DNA from: Nitriliruptoraceae bacterium
GTDB lineage: Bacteria > Actinomycetota > Nitriliruptoria > Nitriliruptorales > Nitriliruptoraceae
Length of the DNA: 5,398 nucleotides
Assembly (NCBI GenBank): GCA_007134165.1
Contig: SLLJ01000500.1
Coordinates: 1-5,398, forward strand
Direction: 5' to 3'
Shown: positions 5,379 to 5,398 of the stretch, piece after piece
Numbering within the stretch: the stretch's first letter is position 1
Layout of the letters: every line of letters starts with the position of its first letter
Position numbers and translations under genes: made by a program
Notes under the pieces: generated by a model
Told to the model about the DNA's origin: nothing
What the model saw: only the letters and a program-made list of their open reading frames with translations
Databases searched by the model: none

Positions 5379-5398
5379 GTGCGGCCATTCGCGTCCCC

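Overview
The window is very GC-rich, and its codons strongly prefer G or C in third position. Together with an actinobacterial-type PspA and a long TPM-domain membrane protein, this points to a high-GC actinobacterium; I cannot name the genus. There are two convergent gene blocks.

Left block, + strand, 1-1581. The last codons of an upstream gene (2-28) overlap the next gene by ATGA. That gene (25-867) encodes a membrane-anchored exported protein whose outer domain resembles the camelysin/TasA-like proteins found beside SipW-type signal peptidases. It overlaps by a second ATGA the gene for an exported protein with a signal peptide (from 864). The second protein also has a TasA-like start, but its reading frame breaks at about 1353-1366. 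The conserved C-terminus continues to 1581 in another frame, so the gene is either frameshifted or carries a sequencing error. The tight overlaps suggest one translationally coupled operon, probably for cell-surface proteins; this role is inferred.

Middle, 1582-2046. No convincing gene is present. There is a 9-bp inverted repeat (1838-1864) that could end transcription between the convergent blocks, and a stretch with codon-like base bias but no believable open frame.

Right block, - strand, 5398 to 2047. A leader with a perfect 14-bp hairpin and a competing alternative hairpin precedes an 805-residue TPM-domain protein (5305-2888). This has a signal sequence, an outer TPM domain, an acidic linker, one transmembrane helix, about 370 residues of helical cytoplasmic region, and a Gly/Arg/Ser-rich tail. 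After 124 bases containing short tandem repeats comes pspA (2763-2047), encoding a PspA/IM30 membrane-stress protein. The pair reads as an envelope-maintenance module: PspA acts on the inner face of the membrane, and the TPM protein spans it, with its large helical part predicted on the same side as PspA.

Several in-frame tandem repeats (24, 12 and 18 bp) lie in the TPM gene, all in low-complexity protein segments. I see no mobile element, CRISPR array, tRNA or rRNA.
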